DNA of 64,000 nt from an uncultured Mediterraneibacter sp. (GTDB lineage Bacteria; Bacillota; Clostridia; Lachnospirales; Lachnospiraceae). A program made the position numbers and the translations under genes. A model generated the notes under the pieces. That model saw only the letters and a list, made by a program, of their open reading frames with translations. It did not search any database and was not told where the DNA came from. The DNA lies in NCBI GenBank assembly GCA_944381495.1, contig CALWLJ010000015.1:1-64000 (forward strand), given 5' to 3'. Position 1 is the first letter of the stretch. The number at the start of each line of letters is the position of its first letter. Below are positions 8,670 to 16,519 of this stretch, piece after piece.

Positions 8670-8712
8670 TTAAGGTTTCTTGAGGACTTATTAAAAGGCG
8701 AAAGGGTATGAT
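8670..8712 (+). promoter_or_regulatory. Putative response-regulator site and promoter of the ABC operon
   Basis: TTAAGG (8670-8675) and TTGAGG (8680-8685) form a direct repeat with a 10-bp period, the arrangement used by OmpR-type regulators. A -10-like TATGAT (8707-8712) lies 21 bp beyond the second half-site, which therefore overlaps a poor -35. This fits activation of the transporter genes by the regulator encoded just upstream. Confidence 0.45.
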
Positions 8713-8821
8713 ACAGATACATCGAAGGACAGGACCGGAAGAGACGGGAGGAAACGGAGCGTTTCCGAGATAAGGTTCCTGTCGTGGAGATGAAGAAACT
8801 TGAAGAGAGGAATGTTGACGT

Positions 8822-9745
8822 ATGAAAGAAATCATAGCAGCGACAAGAGACCTGACGAAAATATACGGGTCCACAGAAGCCCTCGTTCATATGAACCTGA
8901 ATGTGAAAAGAGGACAGATCCTGGGACTGATAGGGGATAATGGGGCAGGGAAGACTACACTTTTGAAAATGCTTGCAGGACAGATCTATCCTACCCGGGG
9001 AGAGATTACGCTGTTTGGAGCGCATGGAGAAAAGGAACTTGAGAAACAGCGGAAAAGGATTGGAACTATGATCGAGTCGCCGGGATTTTATCCTCAGATG
9101 TCCGTGGAGGGGAATCTGGAGTATTACCGGATTCAGAAAGGAATCCCGGGAAAGGAAAAAGTGGCAGAGATCCTGAAAGCAACCGGCCTGCATGAGAAGA
9201 GAAGAGTACCGGCAAGGAAGCTGTCATTCGGTATGAAGCAGCGCCTGGGACTGGGGATCGCCCTGATGGGTGAGCCGGAGCTTCTCCTTCTTGACGAACC
9301 TATAAACGGGCTGGATCCAAGTGGAATCATGGAGATCCGGGAAATGCTGCAGAGACTGAGCGGGGAGAAGAACATCGCGGTGATCCTGTCCAGCCATATT
9401 CTGACGGAGCTGGAGCAGCTGGCGGATAAATACTGTTTTCTTTACAAAGGAAAGGTCCTAAAGCAGATTTCGGCCGAGGATCTGGAAGATGAATGCAGTT
9501 CCTACATCGAGATCCAGGTATCAGATCCCGGACTTTTTACAGTCCGGATGGAGAAAAGATATCCGGAACAGAAGTATCAGGTCCTGCCGGATCGGAGGAT
9601 CCGTATCCTGGGAGAGGAAATTGAGCCGGAGAGATTCAGCAGCCTGGCGGCGGAAAACGGCATACAGGTTTCCTCACTGGCAGTGAAGTCGATCACGCTG
9701 GAGGAATATTATATGGATCTGAAGAGAGGGGGCGGACAGTCATGA
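8822..9745 (+). CDS. ABC transporter ATP-binding protein (ABC-2 type)
   Basis: This 307-residue ATPase powers the permease encoded next. Walker A (GDNGAGKTT), signature (LSFGMKQRLGL), Walker B (LLLLDEPINGLDP) and the switch His (SSHILTE) are all present. The C-terminal 80 residues form the accessory domain common in lantibiotic-immunity and bacitracin-type exporters. It overlaps the permease gene by 4 nt (ATGA). With the flanking regulator and kinase it forms a sensing-and-export module, probably for a peptide or other cell-envelope antibiotic; the substrate is inferred from layout only. Confidence 0.9.
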   Translation: MKEIIAATRDLTKIYGSTEALVHMNLNVKRGQILGLIGDNGAGKTTLLKMLAGQIYPTRGEITLFGAHGEKELEKQRKRIGTMIESPGFYPQMSVEGNLEYYRIQKGIPGKEKVAEILKATGLHEKRRVPARKLSFGMKQRLGLGIALMGEPELLLLDEPINGLDPSGIMEIREMLQRLSGEKNIAVILSSHILTELEQLADKYCFLYKGKVLKQISAEDLEDECSSYIEIQVSDPGLFTVRMEKRYPEQKYQVLPDRRIRILGEEIEPERFSSLAAENGIQVSSLAVKSITLEEYYMDLKRGGGQS

Positions 9746-10515
9746 TGAATTATATGAGAAGCGAGTGGTACCGGATCACTCATACGAAGGATATATATGT
9801 GTTTACAGGAATAATGGCAGCGGGCGTACTGCTGCTGAATGTGGGACAGTATGTGTGCAGCGCGGTCATACCGGACTTCCGGTACAGCAGCGTAAAGTTT
9901 GCCCTGTCATTTCTGACCGGGGGAATGGGCGCGCTTTTTCTGACAGGGATGATTCTGGCGATGGTGCTCTTCTCAGCAGATCAGAAGAACGGGATCGCGA
10001 AAAATGCAGTCGCATATGGCATTTCCAGAGAGAAGCTTTTTATTGGAAAATGCATCGTATCTTTTGCCGCTGCGCTTATCAGCATGATGATCTTACTTGT
10101 CCTCTATATAGGAACAGCTGTCCTTCTCCTGGAAGGCCCGGCGCAGCCTTATGTGGGACTTCTTCTGGAGGGCGTGCTGTGTAATCTCCCCGCAGCAGCG
10201 GCTTTCATGATACTGGCTGTGGCTCTTGGACAGTTCTTTGAAAAGGATAGTGTGGCTATTGTCCTTTGGGTGGCTGTCTATTACTTCATTCCTGTAGCGA
10301 CATTTATGCTGGGGCTGGAGATCCCAGCCCTGGAAAAAGTGGCGAAGTGGATGCCCTGTTATTACCTGAATTTTGAGGTGGTGGCAGGAATGAGCGGCTA
10401 TGACTGCCTGTGGAGCGAGCCGGCGGGAGCGGCACGATGCATCATCGCCGGAGTGATCGGGATCATAGTGTTCCTGACAGCGGGAATCCTGATGAACCGT
10501 AGGAAAGAACTGTAG
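9742..10515 (+). CDS. ABC-2 type permease
   Basis: The 257-residue protein has six hydrophobic segments, beginning near residue 20 (VFTGIMAAGVLLLNVG) and ending near 247, and the N-terminal MRSEWYRI...KD amphipathic start common to ABC-2 permeases paired with lantibiotic-type ATPases. It is the membrane partner of the preceding ATPase, with which it overlaps. A second ATG three bases on is equally possible as start. The kinase gene starts 25 bp downstream. Confidence 0.85.
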   Translation: MMNYMRSEWYRITHTKDIYVFTGIMAAGVLLLNVGQYVCSAVIPDFRYSSVKFALSFLTGGMGALFLTGMILAMVLFSADQKNGIAKNAVAYGISREKLFIGKCIVSFAAALISMMILLVLYIGTAVLLLEGPAQPYVGLLLEGVLCNLPAAAAFMILAVALGQFFEKDSVAIVLWVAVYYFIPVATFMLGLEIPALEKVAKWMPCYYLNFEVVAGMSGYDCLWSEPAGAARCIIAGVIGIIVFLTAGILMNRRKEL

Positions 10516-10540
10516 AAGGACAAGGAAAGGAGCGGATCGG

Positions 10541-11473
10541 ATGGAAGAGAGAATGATACTGATCGTGACAGCCATCTTGTGTATGGCAGCTCTGTCTGCG
10601 GCAGTGTATTTCGGCGTGCGTTTCTTTCTGATGAAAAAGTCTGTCCGCTCTGCTGCCCGTGATCTGACCGAGATCACCGGGCAGCTGGAGGAAAACCGTG
10701 TTCTGAAGCTGGAGGCCGCTGACCGGGATCTGGAACAACTTCTGTGTGAGATGAACCGGACTCTGGCAGCAGTCAGGAAAGAAAGGACGGAATTCGAACG
10801 GCGGGAACAGGAACTGAAGAGACAGATCGAGAATATCAGCCACGACCTGCGCACGCCTCTTACCTCGATCCTGGGGTATCTCAGGATAACAGATATGGAA
10901 GAACTGTCGGATGAGACAAGAGGGAATCTGGAAATTGTGGAAAGGAAGGCGGAGGCCCTCTCAAGACTGGTGGAACAGTTCTATGAGTATTCCAGGATAT
11001 CAGCGGAGGAGTATGCGCCGGAGATCCATCAGATCGACCTGGGCAGGATCCTGCGGGAGACAGTGCTGGATTCCTGGAAAGATATCGAACAGAGCGGGCT
11101 GGAGCTTAAGTTTGTCGATCCGGAAAGGCCCGTCCTGATCATGGGAAATGAAAACGCTGCCGAGCGGATCATCCGGAATCTGATCCAGAATGCATGCAGA
11201 TATGCAGACAGCTTCCTTGACATCAGGCTGACATCCGGGGACAACGGAGCGGGAGCGGACCTTATCTTTGAGAACGATGCTAAAGGTCTCAAAGAGGAGG
11301 ATGTGGAGAAAATATTCAGGCGGTTTTATGTGGGTGAATCCTCCAGAAACGGCCGGGGGACCGGACTTGGACTTACCGTGGCAAAGACTCTGGCAGAGAA
11401 AACCGGCGGGAGCATGAAGGCGGAGCTGGTCGGAAAGGACCGTCTGCAGATCACAGTACAATGGAAAAAATAG
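10541..11473 (+). CDS. Sensor histidine kinase
   Basis: The 310-residue kinase has one clear N-terminal membrane helix (about residues 6-30), a coiled-coil-like linker (40-95), the phospho-acceptor His101 in ISHDLRTPLTSI, and an ATPase domain with an N box (NLIQNACRYAD) and G box (GRGTGLGLTVAKTL). There is almost no extracellular part, so it probably senses through the transporter or the membrane, as in intramembrane-sensing kinases. It closes the regulator-ATPase-permease-kinase cluster. A ribosome binding site (AAAGGAG) precedes the ATG. Confidence 0.9.
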   Translation: MEERMILIVTAILCMAALSAAVYFGVRFFLMKKSVRSAARDLTEITGQLEENRVLKLEAADRDLEQLLCEMNRTLAAVRKERTEFERREQELKRQIENISHDLRTPLTSILGYLRITDMEELSDETRGNLEIVERKAEALSRLVEQFYEYSRISAEEYAPEIHQIDLGRILRETVLDSWKDIEQSGLELKFVDPERPVLIMGNENAAERIIRNLIQNACRYADSFLDIRLTSGDNGAGADLIFENDAKGLKEEDVEKIFRRFYVGESSRNGRGTGLGLTVAKTLAEKTGGSMKAELVGKDRLQITVQWKK

Positions 11474-11513
11474 CAAAGAGTATGTCCATTTATCAGCGCG
11501 AATCCCAATGCAT

Positions 11514-11542
11514 TTGACTTCTATGCCGTCAGTGTATATAAT
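11514..11542 (+). promoter_or_regulatory. Sigma-A promoter of feoAB
   Basis: TTGACT (11514-11519), a 17-bp spacer and a perfect TATAAT (11537-11542) lie 65 bp upstream of feoA. This is one of the best promoter matches in the window. Confidence 0.85.
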
Positions 11543-11549
11543 TGCTTAT

Positions 11550-11564
11550 GGAGAATTATTATCA
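11550..11564 (+). promoter_or_regulatory. Fur-like operator at the feoAB start site
   Basis: GGAGAAT-T-ATTATCA is a 7-1-7 inverted repeat with one perfect Fur half-site (ATTATCA) and one 5/7 match. It starts 8 bp after the -10 box, so a bound repressor would cover the transcription start. A Fur-family gene lies at 52865-53326. Confidence 0.5.
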
Positions 11565-11606
11565 ACAAGCATTTATAAAAGACAGCAAAACAAAGGATGA
11601 CGGCAT

Positions 11607-11834
11607 ATGACATTAAAAGAGGGAAAAAACAATCAGACGTATATTGTTGAGGAGATCCATATCGAGCTGAACCTGGAACGCAGGCTGGAAGCGTTGGGCC
11701 TGACCCAGGGGTCACGGATCACCATCCTCAACAACAATAAAAAGGGAGCCATGACAGTCCGGTTCCGCGGGACCAGGTTCGCTCTTGGCAGGCGCATCGC
11801 CGACAATATCATTGTAAGGGAGGCGGCAGCATGA
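11607..11834 (+). CDS. feoA: Ferrous iron transport protein A
   Basis: This 75-residue protein has the SH3-like FeoA fold: RRLEALGLTQGSRITILNN, a beta-rich centre, and the closing FALGRRIADNIIVRE. FeoA is a small cytosolic protein that acts with FeoB in uptake of Fe2+. The stop overlaps the feoB start (ATGA), so the two are translationally coupled. AAAGGA lies ahead of the ATG. The transcript probably starts near 11549 under a possible Fur operator. Confidence 0.92.
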   Translation: MTLKEGKNNQTYIVEEIHIELNLERRLEALGLTQGSRITILNNNKKGAMTVRFRGTRFALGRRIADNIIVREAAA

Positions 11835-13876
11835 GCGGACAGATTATCAATGTAGGCTTTATCGGAAATCCGAACTGTGGAAAGACAACACTTTTTAACG
11901 CTTACACCGGGGCAAATCTGAAAGTTGCTAACTGGCCGGGAGTAACAGTGGAGAAAAAGGAAGGAAGGACATTTTACAAGGGACAGGAATTCAAGCTGAT
12001 CGACCTTCCCGGGATTTACAGCCTGACTTCCTATACCATGGAGGAAAAGGTTTCCAGAGAATGTATCATGAGCGATGAAGTAGATGTGATCGTGGACGTG
12101 GCAGACGCGTCCTGTCTGGAACGAAACCTGTATCTTACCCTGCAGCTTATCGAACTGGGAAAACCGGTTGTCCTGGCGCTTAACATGATGGATGTGGTGG
12201 AGGAGAGGGGAATGGAGATTGACCTTCACCGTCTGCCGGAGATGCTGGGTATCCCCACCATCCCAGTCTCGGCGAGAAAGCGGACTGGTCTGGAGATCCT
12301 GATGCATGCGGTTGCCCATCATAAGGAATATGAGAAACAGGGCCCCTTCATTCATCATCACTCTGAGAAGTCGAAGCACAAACATAATCATCACAGCGAG
12401 TATGCCATGGTGTACAGCGATGGGATCGAAGACAAGATCGACATGATCATCGCGCAGTTTAAAGAAAAATATCCGGATATGGACAATATGCGCTGGCACG
12501 CCATTAAGATGCTGGAGCAGGACGAGGCAGTGATGAAGCAGTATCCGGTAGATCTGAAGGGAATTGTGGACCACAGTTATGAAAAAGAGATCATCAATGA
12601 AAAGTACGACTTTATTGATGAGATCATAGACGAGGTCCTGGTCAACAAAAGCCAGAAAGCGGAGCGGACAGATGAGATCGATCGTTTTCTGACGGGAAAG
12701 TGGACCGGACTTCCTATTTTCCTCGGGATCATAGCACTGGTATTTTTCCTGACGTTTACAGTAGGAGACTGGCTGAAAGGATATTTTGAGATTGGACTGG
12801 ATATGCTGACAGGCTTTACGGAAAATGCACTTCAGACAGCGGGCGTATCACCGATGCTGGAGTCTCTTATCGTGGACGGCATTATTTCAGGAGTAGGCGG
12901 GATCCTGACATTCCTGCCGAATATCTTTATCCTGTTCCTTGCCCTGGCTTTTCTGGAGGACAGCGGATATATGTCAAGGGTCGCTTTTGTCATGGATGAC
13001 ATCATGGGACATCTGGGACTTTCCGGAAGGGCTTTTCTGCCCATGCTGCTTGGATTTGGCTGCTCGGTGCCGGCGATCATGGCGTCGAGGGCGCTGGAAC
13101 ACAGAAAGGACAGACTGAAGACCATCCTTGTGACTCCTTTTATGTCCTGCAGTGCGAGACTTACGATCTATGTGCTGTTTTCCTCTCTGTTTTTCGGGAA
13201 ATTCGCCATGGTGGCATGCTACTCCATGTATCTGCTCGGGATCGTGATCGCCATCGCGACAGCATATGTTTTGTCAAAATTTGATGGAAGCAAGGCGGAG
13301 AACGAACTGTTGATCGAGCTTCCAGAATACAAAGCGCCAAACGCCCGTACCATTGCCCTTTATGTGTGGGAAAAAGTGAAAGATTATCTGACCAAGGCCG
13401 GAACAGTCATTTTCCTTGCATCCATTATCATGTGGGTCCTGCTGAATTTCGGGACAACGGGATATGTTACAGACATATCGGAAAGCTTCGGCTCTCTGAT
13501 CGGAAAAGCAATCGTACCGGTCTTCAAGCCTCTCGGGCTGGGATACTGGCAGATCGTGGTCGCTCTGATCGCCGGGATCGCTCAGAAAGAAGTGGTCGTT
13601 TCCAGCTGCAGTGTACTGTTCGGGATCCAGAATATTACGACGGCCCACGGCATGAACAGTTTCGTTACACTGCTGGGAAGCATGGGATTCGGAGCTGCAA
13701 ATGCTTATTCACTGATGGTATTCTGCCTGCTTTATGTTCCGTGTACGGCTACCATCGCAACGATCAGCAGAGAAGTGGAGAGCAAGAAGATTACCTGCGG
13801 GATTGTTTTGTACCAGCTTGCGGCAGCATGGGTGGTCAGCTTTATCGCCTATCATATTGCCGGGCTGTTCCTGTAA
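11831..13876 (+). CDS. feoB: Ferrous iron transport protein B
   Basis: This 681-residue inner-membrane Fe2+ transporter has an N-terminal G domain (G1 GNPNCGKTT at residues 12-20, G3 DLPGIYSLT, G4 NMMD), a helical regulator domain, and a membrane part from about residue 293 with two Gate repeats and the FeoB_C segment. A His-rich stretch (FIHHHSEKSKHKHNHH, about 173-190) sits between the G domain and the membrane part and could bind metal. Length is within the normal range. It is coupled to feoA. A hairpin downstream has no T run on this strand. Confidence 0.95.
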   Translation: MSGQIINVGFIGNPNCGKTTLFNAYTGANLKVANWPGVTVEKKEGRTFYKGQEFKLIDLPGIYSLTSYTMEEKVSRECIMSDEVDVIVDVADASCLERNLYLTLQLIELGKPVVLALNMMDVVEERGMEIDLHRLPEMLGIPTIPVSARKRTGLEILMHAVAHHKEYEKQGPFIHHHSEKSKHKHNHHSEYAMVYSDGIEDKIDMIIAQFKEKYPDMDNMRWHAIKMLEQDEAVMKQYPVDLKGIVDHSYEKEIINEKYDFIDEIIDEVLVNKSQKAERTDEIDRFLTGKWTGLPIFLGIIALVFFLTFTVGDWLKGYFEIGLDMLTGFTENALQTAGVSPMLESLIVDGIISGVGGILTFLPNIFILFLALAFLEDSGYMSRVAFVMDDIMGHLGLSGRAFLPMLLGFGCSVPAIMASRALEHRKDRLKTILVTPFMSCSARLTIYVLFSSLFFGKFAMVACYSMYLLGIVIAIATAYVLSKFDGSKAENELLIELPEYKAPNARTIALYVWEKVKDYLTKAGTVIFLASIIMWVLLNFGTTGYVTDISESFGSLIGKAIVPVFKPLGLGYWQIVVALIAGIAQKEVVVSSCSVLFGIQNITTAHGMNSFVTLLGSMGFGAANAYSLMVFCLLYVPCTATIATISREVESKKITCGIVLYQLAAAWVVSFIAYHIAGLFL

Positions 13877-13912
13877 GAGAAGAAAAGAAAACGATCCTGT
13901 TTTTGAAACAGG
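13877..13912 (-). terminator. Terminator for truA
   Basis: CCTGTTT (13896-13902) pairs with AAACAGG (13906-13912). On the minus strand it is followed by a T-rich tract (complement of 13877-13892), so it ends truA transcripts. On the plus strand it lacks a T run. Confidence 0.55.
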
Positions 13913-13949
13913 ACCGCCGGAAACGTATATTTATACATATAGGGAACAT

Positions 13950-14687
13950 TTATTTATATGAGATATCTGTAAGGCAGAGACTTTTCGCTTCGGCGGGAGG
14001 TCCTGCCTTTTCTTTTCCGGAAAATATGTCGTTGATGCGCTCCGGATCAGCGCAGCCGGATCCGATCTCAAGAAGGGTACCCGCCAGAAGAGCAGGCATC
14101 TGTTGAAGATGATCATTGGCTGTAATGGAAAAGATAAGGCGGTCGTCATCCTGGCGGAAACGGATATCCAGGATCTCTTTTTCCGTCCCTTTCTTTTTCC
14201 TTCCGGCTGAAAAGGCGCGGAAGTCGTGCTTTCCCAGAAGAAATGCCGTGGCCTGTTCCATAAGCGGGACGGATGGCGCTGGGAAGCAGTGGGACTCATA
14301 CTGCCTGCGGAACACATCGTAGACTCTGGCTGTACAGATCCGGCACTCATACGTGCGGGATACGGCATTCAGATCCGCCCGGAACCGTTCGGGAGCGTTT
14401 GCGGCGGACAGGACGGAGATGTCCAGCGGCAGATACTGATTGAGCCCGGACAGAATCTCTCTGGGAGACATGCCGGAGGACGTCTGGAAACTGACGGTCT
14501 GAGCAGAAGCATGTACGCCCGGGTCTGTTTTGGCTCCGGCAAAAAGAGTAATATTATCTCCGGTCATGCGGTCCAGGACAGTTTTTAGCTTATATGAGAC
14601 AGTATGTGCGGCTCCGTCCTTTTCCGGCTTCTGCCAGCCCAGATACCTGGTGCCGTCGTATTGGATAGTAAGTCTGATGTTCTGCAT
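13950..14687 (-). CDS. truA: tRNA pseudouridine synthase A family protein
   Basis: TruA converts uridines 38-40 of the anticodon stem-loop to pseudouridine. The 245-residue length, the opening IRLTIQYDGTRYLGWQ, and the VSRTYECRI and ANDHLQQMPALLAGTLLEIG motifs fit the family. The catalytic Asp55 lies in GAKTDPGVHA. The usual Arg two residues before it (GRTDxGVHA) is Lys53 here, which is uncommon and may mark a second TruA-type paralog with altered specificity. GGGGAGG precedes the ATG. The gene is convergent with feoB and divergent from the pheST leader. Confidence 0.88.
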   Translation of the reverse strand: MQNIRLTIQYDGTRYLGWQKPEKDGAAHTVSYKLKTVLDRMTGDNITLFAGAKTDPGVHASAQTVSFQTSSGMSPREILSGLNQYLPLDISVLSAANAPERFRADLNAVSRTYECRICTARVYDVFRRQYESHCFPAPSVPLMEQATAFLLGKHDFRAFSAGRKKKGTEKEILDIRFRQDDDRLIFSITANDHLQQMPALLAGTLLEIGSGCADPERINDIFSGKEKAGPPAEAKSLCLTDISYK

Positions 14688-14761
14688 AATCTGGTGCCTC
14701 CCCTGTTTTTGCCGAGATGCCTTTGCTGCGGATGTCTGTGATCCCGGTACATTTTTACCTT

Positions 14762-14791
14762 AGTATAATACAAAAACAGTGGAAAAGACAA
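14762..14791 (-). promoter_or_regulatory. truA promoter
   Basis: On the minus strand TTGTCT (14791-14786), an 18-bp spacer and TATACT (14767-14762) lie about 75 bp upstream of truA. It is back-to-back with the pheST promoter 13 bp away. Confidence 0.55.
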
Positions 14792-14803
14792 CGATGATTA
14801 GGG

Positions 14804-14831
14804 TTGACAAACAGAAAACCTGTGTTAAAAT
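14804..14831 (+). promoter_or_regulatory. pheST operon promoter
   Basis: TTGACA (14804-14809), a 16-bp spacer and TAAAAT (14826-14831) lie directly upstream of the T-box leader, putting the start near 14838. Confidence 0.75.
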
Positions 14832-14837
14832 GAAATA

Positions 14838-15128
14838 GTGATTTGCCCGGTCTGCAGAATCTGACACTGCGGCTGGCATTATATTGAAAAAGCTGAGATC
14901 GTGTAAAGTAGAGACCCATTTTCTATTAGAGAGAGAAAATCACCGGCTGAAAGTTTTCTTTAGTTCAGATGGCAATCGAATTTCCCACGTTAGCTGCACT
15001 TCTGAATTCAGCAGTAGGGAGTGCCGTAGATTGTACGTTACACAAACCGAGTGCCTGCAGGATTCCTGCGGGAAACAGGGTGGTACCGCGAGCTTATGAC
15101 CTCGTCCCTTTTAGGGACGGGGTTTTTT
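14838..15128 (+). ncRNA. T-box leader (Phe) of pheST
   Basis: This riboswitch senses uncharged tRNA-Phe. The 14-nt T-box AGGGTGGTACCGCG is at 15077-15090, and an intrinsic terminator follows at 15099-15128 (CTCGTCCC pairs with GGGACGGGG, then six T). Upstream are the AGTA motif after GTGTAA, the AGAGAG motif near 14931, and a candidate specifier in CGAATTTCCCAC. The four bases TTTC (14981-14984) contain both Phe codons, which fits pheS downstream. Uncharged tRNA would favour the antiterminator. Unusually, about 300 bp of GC-rich DNA separates the terminator from pheS. Confidence 0.93.
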
Positions 15129-15430
15129 GCGCGATATGCCCGGAGGGCGAACGCCGTGCTTGCACGAGCGGGCATCCGACGGGCAACGGTCATCGAGCGG
15201 TAAGGCCGCGAGATGATTGCGAAGCCAAGGACTGCGTGCAGCGGCTTCCCGTCAGAGACGGCCATGCTTGCATGAGCCGGGGAAGACGGGAGAGACGCTA
15301 TAGGCAGGCTGGCCGCGACCGAGATGAAGCGAAGCGGAATCGAGGTGTGTGCCAGACGGGCACGCAGTCCGAACGGGGCCGAATAGGCTGGCCGCGACCG
15401 ACAGGACGTACACGAAACCTGGGACTTATA
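15129..15430. repeat. GC-rich structured insert between T-box and pheS
   Basis: About 300 bp with much higher GC than the surroundings and no convincing gene. It holds several hairpins: CGTGCTTGCACG (15155-15166) and CATGCTTGCATG (15263-15274), the second nested inside CCCGTC/GACGGG (15249-15254 with 15285-15290); GCGG/CCGC near 15197-15210; and a GTGTGCC/GGGCACGC hairpin near 15347-15364. AGGCTGGCCGCGACCGA occurs twice exactly (15306-15322 and 15385-15401). It looks like an inserted mobile or repetitive element, now part of the pheST 5' untranslated region. Confidence 0.6.
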
Positions 15431-15447
15431 CGGGAAAGGAGTAAAAG

Positions 15448-16467
15448 ATGAAGGAAAAACTGGAACAGATCAAAGCGGAGGCAGTTGCTCTTATCCAGGC
15501 GGCTGACGCCCCGGAGAAGCTGAATGATGTGAGAGTAAAATACCTGGGAAGAAAAGGTGAGCTGACCGCCGTACTCAAGGGAATGAAAGATGTGGCGCCG
15601 GAGGATCGCCCGAAGGTCGGCCAGATGGTCAATGATACAAGAGCGGAGATCGAGGCTCTGCTGGATGAGACGAAGACAAAGATGGAGAGAGCCATCCGGG
15701 AACAGAAGCTGAAGGAGGAAGTGATTGATGTTACTCTTCCTTCCAAGAAGAATATCATCGGACACAGACATCCCAACACCATCGCTCTGGAGGAAGTAGA
15801 GCGCATTTTCGTGGGAATGGGATATGAAGTCGTAGAGGGACCGGAAGTAGAGTATGACGAATACAACTTCGAGAAACTGAATATTCCGGCTGATCATCCG
15901 GCAAAGGATGAGCAGGATACATTTTATATTAACAAAGAGATCGTGCTGCGTACCCAGACATCTCCGGTACAGGCGCGTGTTATGGAGCAAGGCAAGCTTC
16001 CTATCCGCATGATTGCTCCGGGAAGAGTGTTCCGTTCCGATGAGGTGGATGCTACCCATTCACCGTCCTTCCACCAGATCGAAGGTCTTGTGATTGACAA
16101 GAACATTTCCTTCGCTGACCTGAAAGGAACTCTGGAAGTATTTGCAAAAGAGCTGTTCGGACCGGAGACGAAGACGAAGTTCCGTCCCCATCATTTCCCG
16201 TTCACAGAGCCCAGCGCAGAGGTAGATGTGAGCTGCTTCAAGTGCGGAGGAAAAGGATGCCGCTTCTGTAAAGGTTCCGGCTGGATCGAGATCCTTGGCT
16301 GCGGAATGGTTCATCCTCATGTACTGGAAATGTGCGGCATTGATCCGGAAGAGTATACGGGGTTTGCATTCGGTGTCGGTCTTGAGCGTATCGCTCTGCT
16401 GAAATATGAGATCGACGATATGAGACTGCTGTATGAAAATGATATCAGATTCCTGAATCAGTTCTAA
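15448..16467 (+). CDS. pheS: Phenylalanyl-tRNA synthetase alpha chain
   Basis: This class II synthetase subunit (339 residues, normal length) charges tRNA-Phe as an alpha2-beta2 enzyme with PheT. The N-terminal coiled-coil arm (1-85) is followed by the catalytic core with motif 2 (APGRVFRSDEVDATHSPSFHQ) and motif 3 (FAFGVGLERIALLKY). A GGAAAGGAG site precedes the ATG. The gene lies behind a Phe T-box and is followed 52 bp later by pheT. Confidence 0.97.
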   Translation: MKEKLEQIKAEAVALIQAADAPEKLNDVRVKYLGRKGELTAVLKGMKDVAPEDRPKVGQMVNDTRAEIEALLDETKTKMERAIREQKLKEEVIDVTLPSKKNIIGHRHPNTIALEEVERIFVGMGYEVVEGPEVEYDEYNFEKLNIPADHPAKDEQDTFYINKEIVLRTQTSPVQARVMEQGKLPIRMIAPGRVFRSDEVDATHSPSFHQIEGLVIDKNISFADLKGTLEVFAKELFGPETKTKFRPHHFPFTEPSAEVDVSCFKCGGKGCRFCKGSGWIEILGCGMVHPHVLEMCGIDPEEYTGFAFGVGLERIALLKYEIDDMRLLYENDIRFLNQF

Positions 16468-16519
16468 GGTCAGCAGAGTAACAGTTTGGAAGAAAATCAG
16501 AGAAGGAAGGTCAACAGAA

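Noticed and set aside
14969-15451. A 160-codon frame through the T-box and GC-rich spacer
   Set aside because: It starts inside the T-box structure, crosses its terminator, and reads through hairpins. Arg/Gly-rich low-complexity sequence suggests non-coding DNA.
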